Positions 1 to 9,046 of a stretch of DNA of 64,000 nt are shown piece by piece. The notes beneath the pieces are model-generated. The model was given only the letters and a program-made list of their open reading frames with translations, was not told where the DNA came from and did not search any database. Source of the DNA: Streptomyces sp. Ru72 (GTDB taxonomy: Bacteria; Actinomycetota; Actinomycetes; Streptomycetales; Streptomycetaceae); the NCBI RefSeq assembly GCF_002920635.1, contig NZ_PQSR01000027.1, positions 1 to 64,000 of the forward strand. Direction: 5' to 3'. The position numbers and the translations under genes were made by a program. How positions within the stretch are numbered: the stretch's first letter is position 1; every line of letters starts with the position of its first letter.

Positions 1-1898
1 CCGCGGACGTACTGCAGCTGCGGGTTCCTCGCGGCGAAGTCGGCGAAGCCCGCCTGGTCGGCCGAGAGTTCGGTCATGGGGTGCCCGGTGGCCAGGACGA
101 CCCGGTCGGCGTCGATCAGTTCACCGTCGGAGCAGCGCAACTGCCACAGGGCGCCGATGCGCCGCATCGCGGTGACGTGTCCGGTGTGCTGCCGGAGCGT
201 CGCACGGGCCGGCAGGGAGTCCTGCACTGCCTGGAGGAAGAACCTCAGGTATGCGCCGTACAGGGCGCGGGGGGCGTACGCGTTGGGGCCCGGGTAGCAG
301 GGGTCTTCGGCGGCGGCCCACCACTGGCCCAGCGAAGGGCCCGCTCCCGCCCGGGCGGGGCCGTCGTCGGCGGGCCCGGAGAACATGGTCACTTCGCCGC
401 AGGCGGTGTTCATAAAGAAGACCGGGTTCTGGTCGGTGCGCCAGATGCGGCCGGCGCCGACCTCGTCCTTGTCGATCAGGACGATCTCCACGGCCCTGTC
501 CGGTGCCTCGTCACGCAGGCGGGCCACAAGGCGTTCGACGACGGCGAGACCGCGCGGGCCCGAGCCGACGACCGCGATGCGGTGGGCCGCGGTGACCTGC
601 GAGCGTGGACGGGGCAGGAGTGCCGCCGACCGGTCGTGTGCGTCCGCGGTGTAGCGCAGCATGCTCAGGAGCCGACTCGAGGTGACGGCGTGGTGGCCGG
701 CGCCGCCAGGGGCGGGCAGGGGCATGGCGCCCGTGCTGGCCCAGACGAGCCGGCCGTCGTCACCGATCGCCCCTCGTGCCGCGCCCGCGTTGTCGCGGTG
801 CAGGCAGAACGGCACGTCGAGCACACCGGACGCGAAGGCGGCGCGCAGGCCGGAGCCGATGTCGGAGCCGTGTTCGAGGACGGCGGTGATGAGCCGCAGC
901 GCCTCGCTGTAGATCGTTTCGTAGTCGACCTGGCGGGCCCACGGCAGCGGGCAGTCGTCGCGCAGCGCCTGCCGGGACACACGTGCCGCCCGCTCCAGGG
1001 CCGCGATGTTCTCGGCGACGGTGGGAATGCGGTGCGCTTCGGCGACCGTCTTGACGATCAGCCGCTGTGCGCCGCCGCGTACGGCGAGCTGTGCCGAGGA
1101 GTCCAGGAGCAGTTCCGCCCCGGCCTCGGTGGAGGGGTAGACGCCCATGTAGGTGTAGAGCACCACGTGCCGCGCGACATCGGTCGGCAGGAAGAGCTCC
1201 GCGAGGTGGTGCATGGCCGCCAGCGCCTCGATGTCCTGCACGGCGTTGGTCTGCTGGGCGTACGACAGCGAGACGGAGGTCACCCCGTTGCGGGCGAAGA
1301 ACATCGCCTCCAGGACGCTGATCGCCACGAGAAGCGACGGCGGGCACATCTGGCCGAGCATGCAGCCGCCGAAGGTCTCCAGGTGGGCCCGCATGCCGTG
1401 GTCGGCGGCCTGCTCGGCTAACTGCTGGGTCGCGTCGGTCCACGCGGGCACGGCCTCGGCCAGCGGGAGGCGGGAGTAGGGCAGGCAGTAGGAGACCGGA
1501 CCGCCTTCGGAGGCGGACAGTCCCGCCGCGACCATCGCCTCGAAGATGTGGGCGGGCCGTGCCGAGCCGTGCCGGACCTGGACGGGGATGCCGTCGGCGG
1601 CCCGGGCGACCTCTGCGGTGATGTGCGGCCCGTGATTGACGAGCGGGAAGCCGTTCAGCGCCCGGCCGGCCGCGAGGGCCGCCTGTGCGCCGGCGATGTC
1701 CTCCACCCGGGTGTAGGAGTCGATGGTGAGCGTGGCGAGCGTCCTGGCGCGTGCTGCCGCGACCGCCGCCAGGCCGTCGGCCATGCTCTGCGGGTCCGAC
1801 ATGCCCATCCGGGGCTGTACGACCAACTGCCCTGCCCGCGCGGCCTGTTCCACGTAGGCCTGCATGTCCGGGTTGCCCTGGAGGCGTATCCCGCTCAT
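1..1898 (-). CDS. Glutamate (methylaspartate) mutase large-subunit-like domain fused to an FAD/NAD(P)-binding domain (partial)
   Basis: The gene runs off the left edge; 632 codons are visible. Residues 1 to about 430 read as the epsilon (GlmE) subunit of adenosylcobalamin-dependent glutamate mutase, which rearranges glutamate to 3-methylaspartate. Recognisable stretches are LVNHGPH, the VRHGSARP segment, ETFGGCMLGQMCPP and the SVSLSYAQQTN segment. After a short linker a second domain starts with a dinucleotide fold, VVGSGPRGL, with glycines at 445, 447 and 450, followed by IDKDEVGAGRIW and FMNTACGEVTMFSG. This is the pattern of the FAD/NAD(P)-binding (NAD_binding_9) family. The ATG overlaps the stop of the small-subunit gene by 4 nt, so the two are translationally coupled. 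Residue 160 is a TTA codon. Free-standing GlmE is about 480 residues without the second domain. The substrate could differ from glutamate. Confidence 0.8.
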   Translation of the reverse strand, partial: MSGIRLQGNPDMQAYVEQAARAGQLVVQPRMGMSDPQSMADGLAAVAAARARTLATLTIDSYTRVEDIAGAQAALAAGRALNGFPLVNHGPHITAEVARAADGIPVQVRHGSARPAHIFEAMVAAGLSASEGGPVSYCLPYSRLPLAEAVPAWTDATQQLAEQAADHGMRAHLETFGGCMLGQMCPPSLLVAISVLEAMFFARNGVTSVSLSYAQQTNAVQDIEALAAMHHLAELFLPTDVARHVVLYTYMGVYPSTEAGAELLLDSSAQLAVRGGAQRLIVKTVAEAHRIPTVAENIAALERAARVSRQALRDDCPLPWARQVDYETIYSEALRLITAVLEHGSDIGSGLRAAFASGVLDVPFCLHRDNAGAARGAIGDDGRLVWASTGAMPLPAPGGAGHHAVTSSRLLSMLRYTADAHDRSAALLPRPRSQVTAAHRIAVVGSGPRGLAVVERLVARLRDEAPDRAVEIVLIDKDEVGAGRIWRTDQNPVFFMNTACGEVTMFSGPADDGPARAGAGPSLGQWWAAAEDPCYPGPNAYAPRALYGAYLRFFLQAVQDSLPARATLRQHTGHVTAMRRIGALWQLRCSDGELIDADRVVLATGHPMTELSADQAGFADFAARNPQLQYVR

Positions 1899-2449
1899 GC
1901 GGCGACTCCGGCGACGCCGGGGCGGTGCGCCGTCAGCCGCTGCAGCGTGGTGCCGAACTCGACCGGGTCCGCCCCGTCCGTGAAGACCGCGTCGAAGCCC
2001 TCGGCGACCAGTTCGTCGGCCAGGTGGGGCTGGGCGGCTCCCTGGATGCCCAGCTTGCCGCCGATCATGACGGGGACCGCGGCCAGGGCCGGGTCACTGT
2101 CCGCACGCAGTTTCCTGATGAGCCGGCGGCCGTCGATGTGACCGTGTCCGTTCACCGAGGAGATGACCACGGCGTCGGGCCGCTGAACGCGTACCTGCTC
2201 GATGAGTTCGGCGTCGGGCACGCACGATCCGAGGTTGATCACCTGGTAACCGCGCTCCTCGAGCAGCAGCTGGAGGAAGACGAGGTTCCAGGTGTGGGAG
2301 TCGGACGAGACCGTCGAGAGCAGTATGCGTTTGGCTCTGGACTGGATGGGGCGCACGGGGTAGACCTCCTGTCGATGTGCCGCGGTCTGCCGCGGCACAT
2401 CGAAGATCCCTGTCTCCAGGTGCCGGGCCCAGACCGATTCGGTACTCAT
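1895..2449 (-). CDS. B12-binding small subunit of glutamate mutase (GlmS/MamA-like)
   Basis: The product has 184 residues. The C-terminal two thirds is a cobalamin-binding Rossmann domain: STVSSDSHTWN carries the Asp-x-His motif whose histidine ligates cobalt, followed by VINLGSCVP, VVISSVNGHGH and VMIGGKLG. This matches the small (sigma) subunit of glutamate mutase, which carries the cofactor at the interface with the large subunit encoded directly downstream (4-nt overlap). About 45 extra residues precede the domain, so a shorter protein is possible; ATG at 2449 was taken as the only good Met in the region, although its ribosome binding site is weak. The usual motif is DxHxxG, and here the glycine position is Asn (DSHTWN), a small departure. 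Confidence 0.82.
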   Translation of the reverse strand: MSTESVWARHLETGIFDVPRQTAAHRQEVYPVRPIQSRAKRILLSTVSSDSHTWNLVFLQLLLEERGYQVINLGSCVPDAELIEQVRVQRPDAVVISSVNGHGHIDGRRLIRKLRADSDPALAAVPVMIGGKLGIQGAAQPHLADELVAEGFDAVFTDGADPVEFGTTLQRLTAHRPGVAGVAA

Positions 2450-2541
2450 GAACCGCCGTTCACGGATGCTGCATCGGCTCGACGTGCCGCCCCGGCGAGG
2501 AGGCAGCCTTGGGGGGGCGTCCCGCCGGGGGTCAGGTCGAG

Positions 2542-3408
2542 TCACCGGTCGGTGTCCCCGTCCGGGGAGCGGCGCCCGCAGACAGCGACACCGGTGATCA
2601 CCAGAAGTCCGCCGAAGCACTGCAGGAACGTCAGCGCCTGTCCGAGCCACACATAGGCGATGACACTGGTGGCGACGATCTCGAAGGTGCCCAGCATGCT
2701 CACGCGCGTCGGGCCGAGGGCGCGTACGGCAGTGAGCACGAGAGCGAAGGGAGCGGCCATGCCGAGGACTCCGATCAGCGCGAGCGGCACGAGCATGCGC
2801 GGCTCCCACGCACTTGTCTCGATGCGCCAGGGCGGCTGGACACAGAACCACGCGACGGCGGCGACGAGCGCCCCGTACAACGTGGAGGTGCCGGCCGGTA
2901 CGGCACTGCCGATGCCGCGCCCGCACACGAGGTACAGGATGTAGGCGGCGGCGGTGGCCAGTCCGAAGACGAGGCCGATGGGGTCGAGGTGGCTCAGCTG
3001 CGCGCCGCCGATGCCGACCATCAGGAGGACACCGCCGAGTGTGAGGGGCAGCGCCACGAGGATGCTCGCGGGCGGGCGCCTGCGCTGTCGTACGGCATCG
3101 GCGGCGGTCAGCCAGGCGGCGGCGCTGTACTGCAGCACCAGCGCGACGGCCAGAGGCAGCCGGGCTATCGCCATCGAGTAGCAGTAGATGACCGCGGCCA
3201 GGGCCAGACCGAAGGCGGTGACCCGCGGCAGGCGAGGCCACGGCAGGCGCAGCAGGTCGCGGCGGGCGACACACAGGCCGGCGAACAGGCTCGCAAAGCC
3301 GAAGAGCATGCGGAACTCGGTGACGGTCAGCGCGCTGATCCCCTGGTCGATGAGTTCGCGCGAGGCGGTGCCGCTCAACCCGAACAGCACACAGGCGGTG
3401 ACGACCAT
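2542..3408 (-). CDS. EamA/DMT-family transporter
   Basis: This 288-residue protein has about ten hydrophobic segments in two homologous halves, as in EamA (drug/metabolite transporter) permeases. The first half starts VVTACVLFGLSGTASREL, and the second includes LALIGVLGMAAPFALVLTAV. Such proteins export amino acids and small metabolites through the cytoplasmic membrane. It lies on the same strand as the mutase genes, 92 bp upstream, and probably belongs to that transcription unit as exporter of its product. The start is uncertain: ATG at 3408 sits inside the first helix region, and an in-frame GTG at 3483 would add 25 mostly polar, proline-rich residues. Neither has a strong ribosome binding site. 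Confidence 0.8.
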   Translation of the reverse strand: MVVTACVLFGLSGTASRELIDQGISALTVTEFRMLFGFASLFAGLCVARRDLLRLPWPRLPRVTAFGLALAAVIYCYSMAIARLPLAVALVLQYSAAAWLTAADAVRQRRRPPASILVALPLTLGGVLLMVGIGGAQLSHLDPIGLVFGLATAAAYILYLVCGRGIGSAVPAGTSTLYGALVAAVAWFCVQPPWRIETSAWEPRMLVPLALIGVLGMAAPFALVLTAVRALGPTRVSMLGTFEIVATSVIAYVWLGQALTFLQCFGGLLVITGVAVCGRRSPDGDTDR

Positions 3409-3533
3409 GAGGCAGCCCGACGTCCCGGTCCGGCGGGGCCCACGGCGTCCCTCGGGGATCGGCTTCGGGGGTCCGGGGCGCACAGGGCGACGGCCCGTGG
3501 TTCCCCCACCGTCGTGCCGGTCCGGCCGCAGGC

Positions 3534-4457
3534 TCAACTCGCGTGACCGCTCGTGACACGCGTGACACGCGAGGCACGCGGCCGGGTGGACGGCAGGGGC
3601 TGGGGCGGGCGAAGCCGTTGCAGGTGCGGGATCACGTGCGCGGGAGTGACCTCGGCGTTCCAGATGAGCTCGGTCATCACCGGGGACAGCTGCGACAGCG
3701 GCATCTCCACCAACTGCCCTGACTCCAGCTGCGGTCCGACGGCGATGGCCGGCATCACTCCCACGCCCATGCCGCCCAGCACGGAGGACTTGACTCCGTC
3801 CACGCTGCCCACCTGCTGGACCTGGACGCGCCCCAGGCGGGGCAGTGCCTCCTTCTCGGCGATGTCCCGGTAGACGCAGCCCGGCGCGGTGACCAGGAGC
3901 CGCTGCGGGCGCGCCACCAGCTCGGGCGCGCCGACCAGTACGACCCGGTCGGTCCACAGGTGCCGGCGGTCGCCCTCCCCGGCGGGCCGGTTCGCTGCCG
4001 CGGGTACGGTCGCCGAGTTGACCAGTGCGGCGGACAGTTCCCCCCGGCCGACCTGGTCCCGCAGCTCGGCGACCGAGCCGACGAAGACCTGGGTCTCGAG
4101 GTTCGGCATGAGCCGGCGCAGCGTCCGCAGGAAGCTCGGCAGGCGGTAGGTGCACAACGACGCCGTCGCGCCGATGCTCAGGCTGCTCGGGCGGTCCTCC
4201 GCGGCAGCCGTCACCGCCGCCTGCGCCTGGGCCACTTTGTCCAGGATGTCCGTAGCGTATTCCAGTAGTCGAGCCCCCGCCTTCGTGAGGCGGTTCACCG
4301 ACGCCCCACGCTCCAACAGCGAGGCACCCAGGGCGCGTTCGAGCCCCTGTAAGTGGCTGGTGACCGTCGAACGCGCATAGCCGAGCCGGTCCGCGGCCTC
4401 GGCGAGAGTGCTGCTCTGAGCCACAGCCACGAACGTCTCCAGCCTCTGGACTTCCAC
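3534..4457 (-). CDS. LysR-family transcriptional regulator
   Basis: The product has 307 residues. The N-terminal winged helix (VEVQRLETFVAVAQ, then LAEAADRLGYARSTVTSHLQ) is typical of LysR regulators, and residues from about 90 form the periplasmic-binding-like effector domain. I chose the GTG at 4457 because AGGAG lies 8 nt upstream; a longer reading from an ATG at 4517 adds 20 non-conserved residues. The gene is divergent from the type I PKS gene, the usual layout for a LysR protein that controls both itself and its neighbour. A perfect palindrome with a T-rich left half lies between them at 4555-4568. The effector is unknown. Confidence 0.9.
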   Translation of the reverse strand: MEVQRLETFVAVAQSSTLAEAADRLGYARSTVTSHLQGLERALGASLLERGASVNRLTKAGARLLEYATDILDKVAQAQAAVTAAAEDRPSSLSIGATASLCTYRLPSFLRTLRRLMPNLETQVFVGSVAELRDQVGRGELSAALVNSATVPAAANRPAGEGDRRHLWTDRVVLVGAPELVARPQRLLVTAPGCVYRDIAEKEALPRLGRVQVQQVGSVDGVKSSVLGGMGVGVMPAIAVGPQLESGQLVEMPLSQLSPVMTELIWNAEVTPAHVIPHLQRLRPPQPLPSTRPRASRVTRVTSGHAS

Positions 4458-4554
4458 TCTGCAGTCTCCTTCCGGCCGGCTCTCACGAGGCGTTCGGCCG
4501 ACCGTCCACCTCGACACTAGGGCTTTGAGCCAACATTAGATCAGAACCTATAGA

Positions 4555-4568
4555 TGTACTCAAGTACA
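4555..4568. promoter_or_regulatory. Perfect palindrome, candidate LysR operator
   Basis: TGTACT-CA-AGTACA is a perfect inverted repeat in the 276-bp intergenic region between the divergent lysR and PKS genes. The surrounding stretch (4520-4575) is unusually AT-rich, consistent with a promoter. Binding by the adjacent LysR protein is inferred from position only. Confidence 0.45.
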
Positions 4569-4733
4569 CGAATGCCTTAGGCGACGAGACCGGGCAAAGA
4601 TTTCTTTAATCCGGAGGGCAAGATTGACCTCGAGTGTATGTTTGGATCGGACTGCAGGGTGCGGCCCCGGGCCACCCCTGCTCATAAACGGGGGAGGGTG
4701 GTCTCCTCCACGGGCAACAGAAGAGGGACAGCC

Positions 4734-7700
4734 ATGCACGATTCACGTGCGGCCGAACGCACGGCTGTGGCGGTTGTGGGTATCGGATGCAAATTCCCGG
4801 GAGCGAACAACCCTCAGGAGTTCTGGGAGCGTCTCCTGTCCCGGACCGATTCCGTTTCCGTCGTGCCGGAAGACCGATTCGACATCGCCAGGTATCACTC
4901 CTCCGACCGGCAGGAGCCGGGGAAGACCGTCTCCGGGCACGGCGGGTTCATCGACGACGCCTATGCGTTCGACGCCGGCTTCTTCGGCATCTCACCCGCG
5001 GAGGCGGCGGACATGGACCCCCAGCAACGCGTCCTGTTGCACGTCGCCTGGGAGTCGCTCGAGGACGCGGGCCTGAGACCGTCCGCGCTCGCCGGCTCGC
5101 GCACCGGCGTCTTCGTGGGGCAGGCCACGGCCGAGTACGACGAGGTCCATCGGCCGCTCGGCGGACAGACCACCGTACGGGGAGCGGCAGGCAGGAGATT
5201 ACGGGCGGTCACCGCAGGCCGCATTTCCTACGCCATGGATTTCCGCGGCCCCAGCATCGTCCTGGACACCGCCTGTTCGTCGTCCCTCGTCGCCGTCCAT
5301 GCCGCACGGCAGAGCCTGCTCACCGGCGAGTGCGACCTGGCTCTCGCGGGCGGAGTCAACCTCGTCCTGTCGCCGCAGGACGCCATCGTGTACTCGCAGA
5401 GCGGCATGCTCTCGGCGGATGGACGATGCAAGTTCGGCGACGCCTCAGGAGATGGCTTCGTCCGCAGTGAAGGCGTCGCCCTGGTGGTGCTCAAGCGGCT
5501 CCAGGACGCCCTGCGCGACGGCGATCCGGTGCGCGCACTCCTCCTGGGCACGGCGGTCTCGAACGACGGCAAAGGCAGCGGGCTGCTGTTGAAACCTGCC
5601 GAATCCGGGCAGGTCGCGACGATCGAGGAGGCCTGCAGAGCGGCGGGCATCTCGCCGGAGGACATCGCCTACGTAGAGGCTCACGGCACGGGTACGCCGG
5701 TCGGTGACGGTGTCGAGCTGGCCGCGCTGGCCGCGGTCAGTCGCGAAGTCCGGGACGCCGATCGCCCGTTGCCGGTCGGGTCGGTGAAGACGAACATCGG
5801 CCACCCGGAAGCCGCGGCCGGGATCGCCGGCCTGATCAAGGCGGTACTGATCGCCGAGCACAGCGTCATACCCGCGTCCCTGCACTGCGCCGAACCCCAC
5901 CCGCTGCTCGCTGCGGGAACACTTCCGGTCCGGCTTGTCACCGAGAACGAGCCGCTGGTCAGGAACGGCGACCGTGCCTACATCGGCATCAGTTCCTTCG
6001 GCCTGTCCGGCACCAACGCCCATGCGATCGTCGGCGAGTTCACCGGACGGCCCGGTACGGAGCACGCCGACACAGACACCGCAGAGCTCACCGAGCCGGT
6101 GCGCCGCAAGGAGCGGCGGCCGCTGCTGGTCCTGTCCGCCCGCTCTCCCGTGTCCCTGCACGGCATGGCCCGCGCCTACGCCTCCCACCTGCGCGGCGCA
6201 GGGCGGAGCACTCCTCTCGCCGACCTGTGTGCGGCTGCCGCCCTGCGCCGGGACCACCATCCTTTCCGCCTGTGGGTGACGGCCGCCACACATGAGGAGA
6301 TGGCGGACAGCCTGCTTGCCCTGGCGCGCGGTGAGGAGATCCCCGGTGGCGGCACCGGGGAAGCGGGCTTCGGCGCAGACCGGCGCACCGCTCTGGTGTT
6401 TCCCGGGCAGGGTTCGCAATGGACGGGCATGGGGCGCGGACTCATGACCGCGTCACCCGCCTTCCGCACCACGCTCTCCCACTGCGCGGACGCCGTGCAG
6501 GCGGAGCTGGGCTGGTCTCCCCTGGAGTTGCTGAACAGCGACTGCGCCGAACTCCCCGAAGGCGTGCAGACGGTGCAGCCCCTGCTGTGGGCCGTGGAGG
6601 TAGCCCTCGCCGCCGCACTGGACGAGGCAGGACTGCGGCCCGACCTGTGCATCGGGCACAGCATGGGGGAAGCGGCAGCGGCCCATGTCAGCGGAGCACT
6701 CACCCTGCGCGACGCGGCAGCGGTGATCTGCCGCCGCAGCCGGCTGATGAGCCGGGCCGCAGGACGCGGGGGCATGCTGCTCGTCGGCCTGTCCGCGGAA
6801 GAGGCCCAGCAGATCACCAGGAAGGCGTACCCCGGCATCTGCGTGGCGGCGGAGAACGCGCCGCAAGCGACCGTGCTGGCCGGCCCCACGGACGAACTGG
6901 GCCGGCTGACCCGCGAACTGGAACGACAGGGCGTCGTCTGCCATCCGGTCCGGGTCGACGTGCCGTCCCACTCCCCCGTCATGGAGGAAATCCGCCAGGA
7001 CCTGCTCGATTCCCTCTCCGGCCTCACTCCGGGACGGGCCGGGCTCACCATGATCTCCACCGTACGGGACCACGAACTGGTCGGTTCCGAACTCGACGCC
7101 GCGTACTGGGCGGAGAACCTGTGCGCTCCCGTGCGCTTCACGCGCGCCGTCAAGGCGGCGGCGAAGGCGGCCGACACCGTCTTCGTCGAAGTCAGCCCGC
7201 ACCCGCTGCTGTCCGGCGGCATCATGCAGACGCTCACCGCGTACGGAGCGAGCGGCGCCGTCGTCGCGACCCTGCACCGCGGCCAGGACGAGCCGGACGC
7301 GCTGGCCCGGACGGTCGGGCAGGTCTACGCCGCGGGCGGAGCAGTGGACTGGACCCGCTGGTTCGACCGGGAGACGACCCCGGGCGTAAGGCTGCCGAAC
7401 TACACATGGGACACCCGCGACTACCTGCCCGCCACGGGAACCGGTCAGCGCCACGCACCCGACGTCCGCACGCGGACGGTCCCCCTCGTCGACCGGAGTG
7501 CGGCCGGCAGCTGGCAGAACGCGCTGACCGTGCGGGGAAGCGCCCCGGTGCCGCCTGTGGTCCATCTGCTGGCCATGACCGATGCGTTACGGGACATCTC
7601 CGGGCACACGCCTCCGGTCCTGCGCGACGTCCGTCTGTCCCCGCACCTGCTGGACGCGCGAGATGCCGCCTCCACCACTCTCACGGTGGAGATCGGCGAG

Positions 7701-8777
7701 CCCGGCAGTGACGGAACCCGGCCCGTGTCCGTCACGTCCACCCACGCCGGACAGACGGTCACGCACGCCGAGGGCGAGGCGGGCGCGGCCGGCGACCTCG
7801 AGATCGCGGACGGGACAGCGGTGGACGCACTGCTGGATGCGGCGCTGTCCCGTTGCACGACTTATCTGCCCCGCCACCGCTTCGAGGCGTTGGCCCGCCG
7901 GCACGGCATCACGATCGGGCCGGCCCTGGCATCGGTGGAACAGCTGTGGTGCCGCGCGGGCGAGTTCGTGGCGCGTGTGCGACGCCCCTCGATACCTGGT
8001 CCGGTGTCCTGGGAAGCAGGGCTGCTGCCTCTGATCTCCGCATGGCCCGAGGTCTTCGACTCCGCGCTCGACTCCCCGCCCGCCCGCGGGAGCGTTCCGG
8101 GCCCGCCGGACACCCGGGGCGGCGGATGCACCTACGTGCCCGAGGAGTTCGGCGAGGTACTGGTGCTCGACGACCTGTCCGAGAGTTTCTGGAGTGTCGG
8201 CACCTTTGCACTGACCGGCTCGGATTCCGCCCTTGCCCATGTCCGGATGTACGCGCCGGACGGGCGCGTACTGGCCTCCTTCCGCGGCGTACGGCTGCGA
8301 CGGCTCCCCGAAGACCCGGTCCCGGCGTCCGGCGTTCCCTCCGTCCGCGCAGTGGCGGGCCGGCTGACCGAACGGCTCCTGCCGCCCGTCCTCTCCGACG
8401 TTCTGCACGGGATCGGCTCCGCGCTCCTGGGCTCCGTGACGGCGAGTGGCGACGCCGCGACACCGCTGGGGGAAGGATTCCCCACGGCCGTTCCCCCCGT
8501 CGCCGAGCCCTCGCGGTCCAGGGACACGGAGCGGCCCCAGGACCACCCGTCGGTAAGTCCGCGGCAGGCACTGCTCGATCGTGCCGCCGACCTGCTCGGC
8601 CTGTCCCCGTCCCAGGTGGACGTTCGTCGCCCGCTGTGCGCGCTGGGGCTGGATTCCCTGATGGCCGCGCAACTGCGGCAGCGGCTTCTCGTGGAGCACG
8701 ACATCGACATCTCCGTGAGGCGCCTGCTGACGCAGGTACCGGTCGAGGACATCCTGGCCGACATCGCCGCGGCGTAG
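4734..8777 (+). CDS. Single-module type I polyketide synthase, KS-AT-DH(degenerate)-ACP
   Basis: The product has 1347 residues. The KS domain (about 10-440) has the DTACSSS nucleophile at Cys181 and the histidine motifs EAHGTGT and GHPEAAAG. The AT domain (about 545-860) has GQGSQW and GHSMGE with Ser643; its specificity motif reads VPSHSP and does not clearly mark malonyl or methylmalonyl. Residues about 920-1200 have the length and spacing of a double hot-dog DH, but the catalytic His and Asp positions seem lost. There is no KR. The ACP at the C-terminus has GLDSL with Ser1308 for phosphopantetheine. TTA codons occur at residues 156 and 952. ATG at 4734 follows AGAGGGA; upstream in-frame Met codons precede non-conserved sequence. 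A non-reducing, possibly iterative or single-extension enzyme is inferred. Confidence 0.9.
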   Translation: MHDSRAAERTAVAVVGIGCKFPGANNPQEFWERLLSRTDSVSVVPEDRFDIARYHSSDRQEPGKTVSGHGGFIDDAYAFDAGFFGISPAEAADMDPQQRVLLHVAWESLEDAGLRPSALAGSRTGVFVGQATAEYDEVHRPLGGQTTVRGAAGRRLRAVTAGRISYAMDFRGPSIVLDTACSSSLVAVHAARQSLLTGECDLALAGGVNLVLSPQDAIVYSQSGMLSADGRCKFGDASGDGFVRSEGVALVVLKRLQDALRDGDPVRALLLGTAVSNDGKGSGLLLKPAESGQVATIEEACRAAGISPEDIAYVEAHGTGTPVGDGVELAALAAVSREVRDADRPLPVGSVKTNIGHPEAAAGIAGLIKAVLIAEHSVIPASLHCAEPHPLLAAGTLPVRLVTENEPLVRNGDRAYIGISSFGLSGTNAHAIVGEFTGRPGTEHADTDTAELTEPVRRKERRPLLVLSARSPVSLHGMARAYASHLRGAGRSTPLADLCAAAALRRDHHPFRLWVTAATHEEMADSLLALARGEEIPGGGTGEAGFGADRRTALVFPGQGSQWTGMGRGLMTASPAFRTTLSHCADAVQAELGWSPLELLNSDCAELPEGVQTVQPLLWAVEVALAAALDEAGLRPDLCIGHSMGEAAAAHVSGALTLRDAAAVICRRSRLMSRAAGRGGMLLVGLSAEEAQQITRKAYPGICVAAENAPQATVLAGPTDELGRLTRELERQGVVCHPVRVDVPSHSPVMEEIRQDLLDSLSGLTPGRAGLTMISTVRDHELVGSELDAAYWAENLCAPVRFTRAVKAAAKAADTVFVEVSPHPLLSGGIMQTLTAYGASGAVVATLHRGQDEPDALARTVGQVYAAGGAVDWTRWFDRETTPGVRLPNYTWDTRDYLPATGTGQRHAPDVRTRTVPLVDRSAAGSWQNALTVRGSAPVPPVVHLLAMTDALRDISGHTPPVLRDVRLSPHLLDARDAASTTLTVEIGEPGSDGTRPVSVTSTHAGQTVTHAEGEAGAAGDLEIADGTAVDALLDAALSRCTTYLPRHRFEALARRHGITIGPALASVEQLWCRAGEFVARVRRPSIPGPVSWEAGLLPLISAWPEVFDSALDSPPARGSVPGPPDTRGGGCTYVPEEFGEVLVLDDLSESFWSVGTFALTGSDSALAHVRMYAPDGRVLASFRGVRLRRLPEDPVPASGVPSVRAVAGRLTERLLPPVLSDVLHGIGSALLGSVTASGDAATPLGEGFPTAVPPVAEPSRSRDTERPQDHPSVSPRQALLDRAADLLGLSPSQVDVRRPLCALGLDSLMAAQLRQRLLVEHDIDISVRRLLTQVPVEDILADIAAA

Positions 8778-8792
8778 ATCCTTCGGCAGGAC

Positions 8793-8823
8793 GGCCGACC
8801 AACCCCGTGCGGTTGGTTCGGCC
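8793..8823 (+). terminator. Hairpin after the type I PKS gene
   Basis: GGCCGACCAAC pairs with GTTGGTTCGGCC around a CCCGTGCG loop, with one bulged T. It starts 16 nt after the PKS stop codon and there is no U-tract, as is common for actinomycete terminators. Confidence 0.6.
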
Positions 8824-9046
8824 GCCCTGCCTCCCCTACCCGCCTCAAAACCGCGACCGCGAACCATGCATGGACTATGGTATAAGAATGAGGAGGGCCG
8901 GGGCCCGAGTGGTCGGCAACCGGCGAGTGCGGAAACGCAGGAGAGTCCACCGACATGCCACTGCAGACGCAGACGCCCATCTGCTGCACTCAGCCGCGAC
9001 GCAAGTCTCTGTCCTGTTACTGATGTTGCACGTGCAGGAGGAAGAG

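Noticed and set aside
4734..8777. The type I PKS considered as an enediyne or 6-MSA-type iterative synthase
   Set aside because: There is no KR and no C-terminal PPTase-like domain, the DH is degenerate, and no enediyne accessory genes are present.
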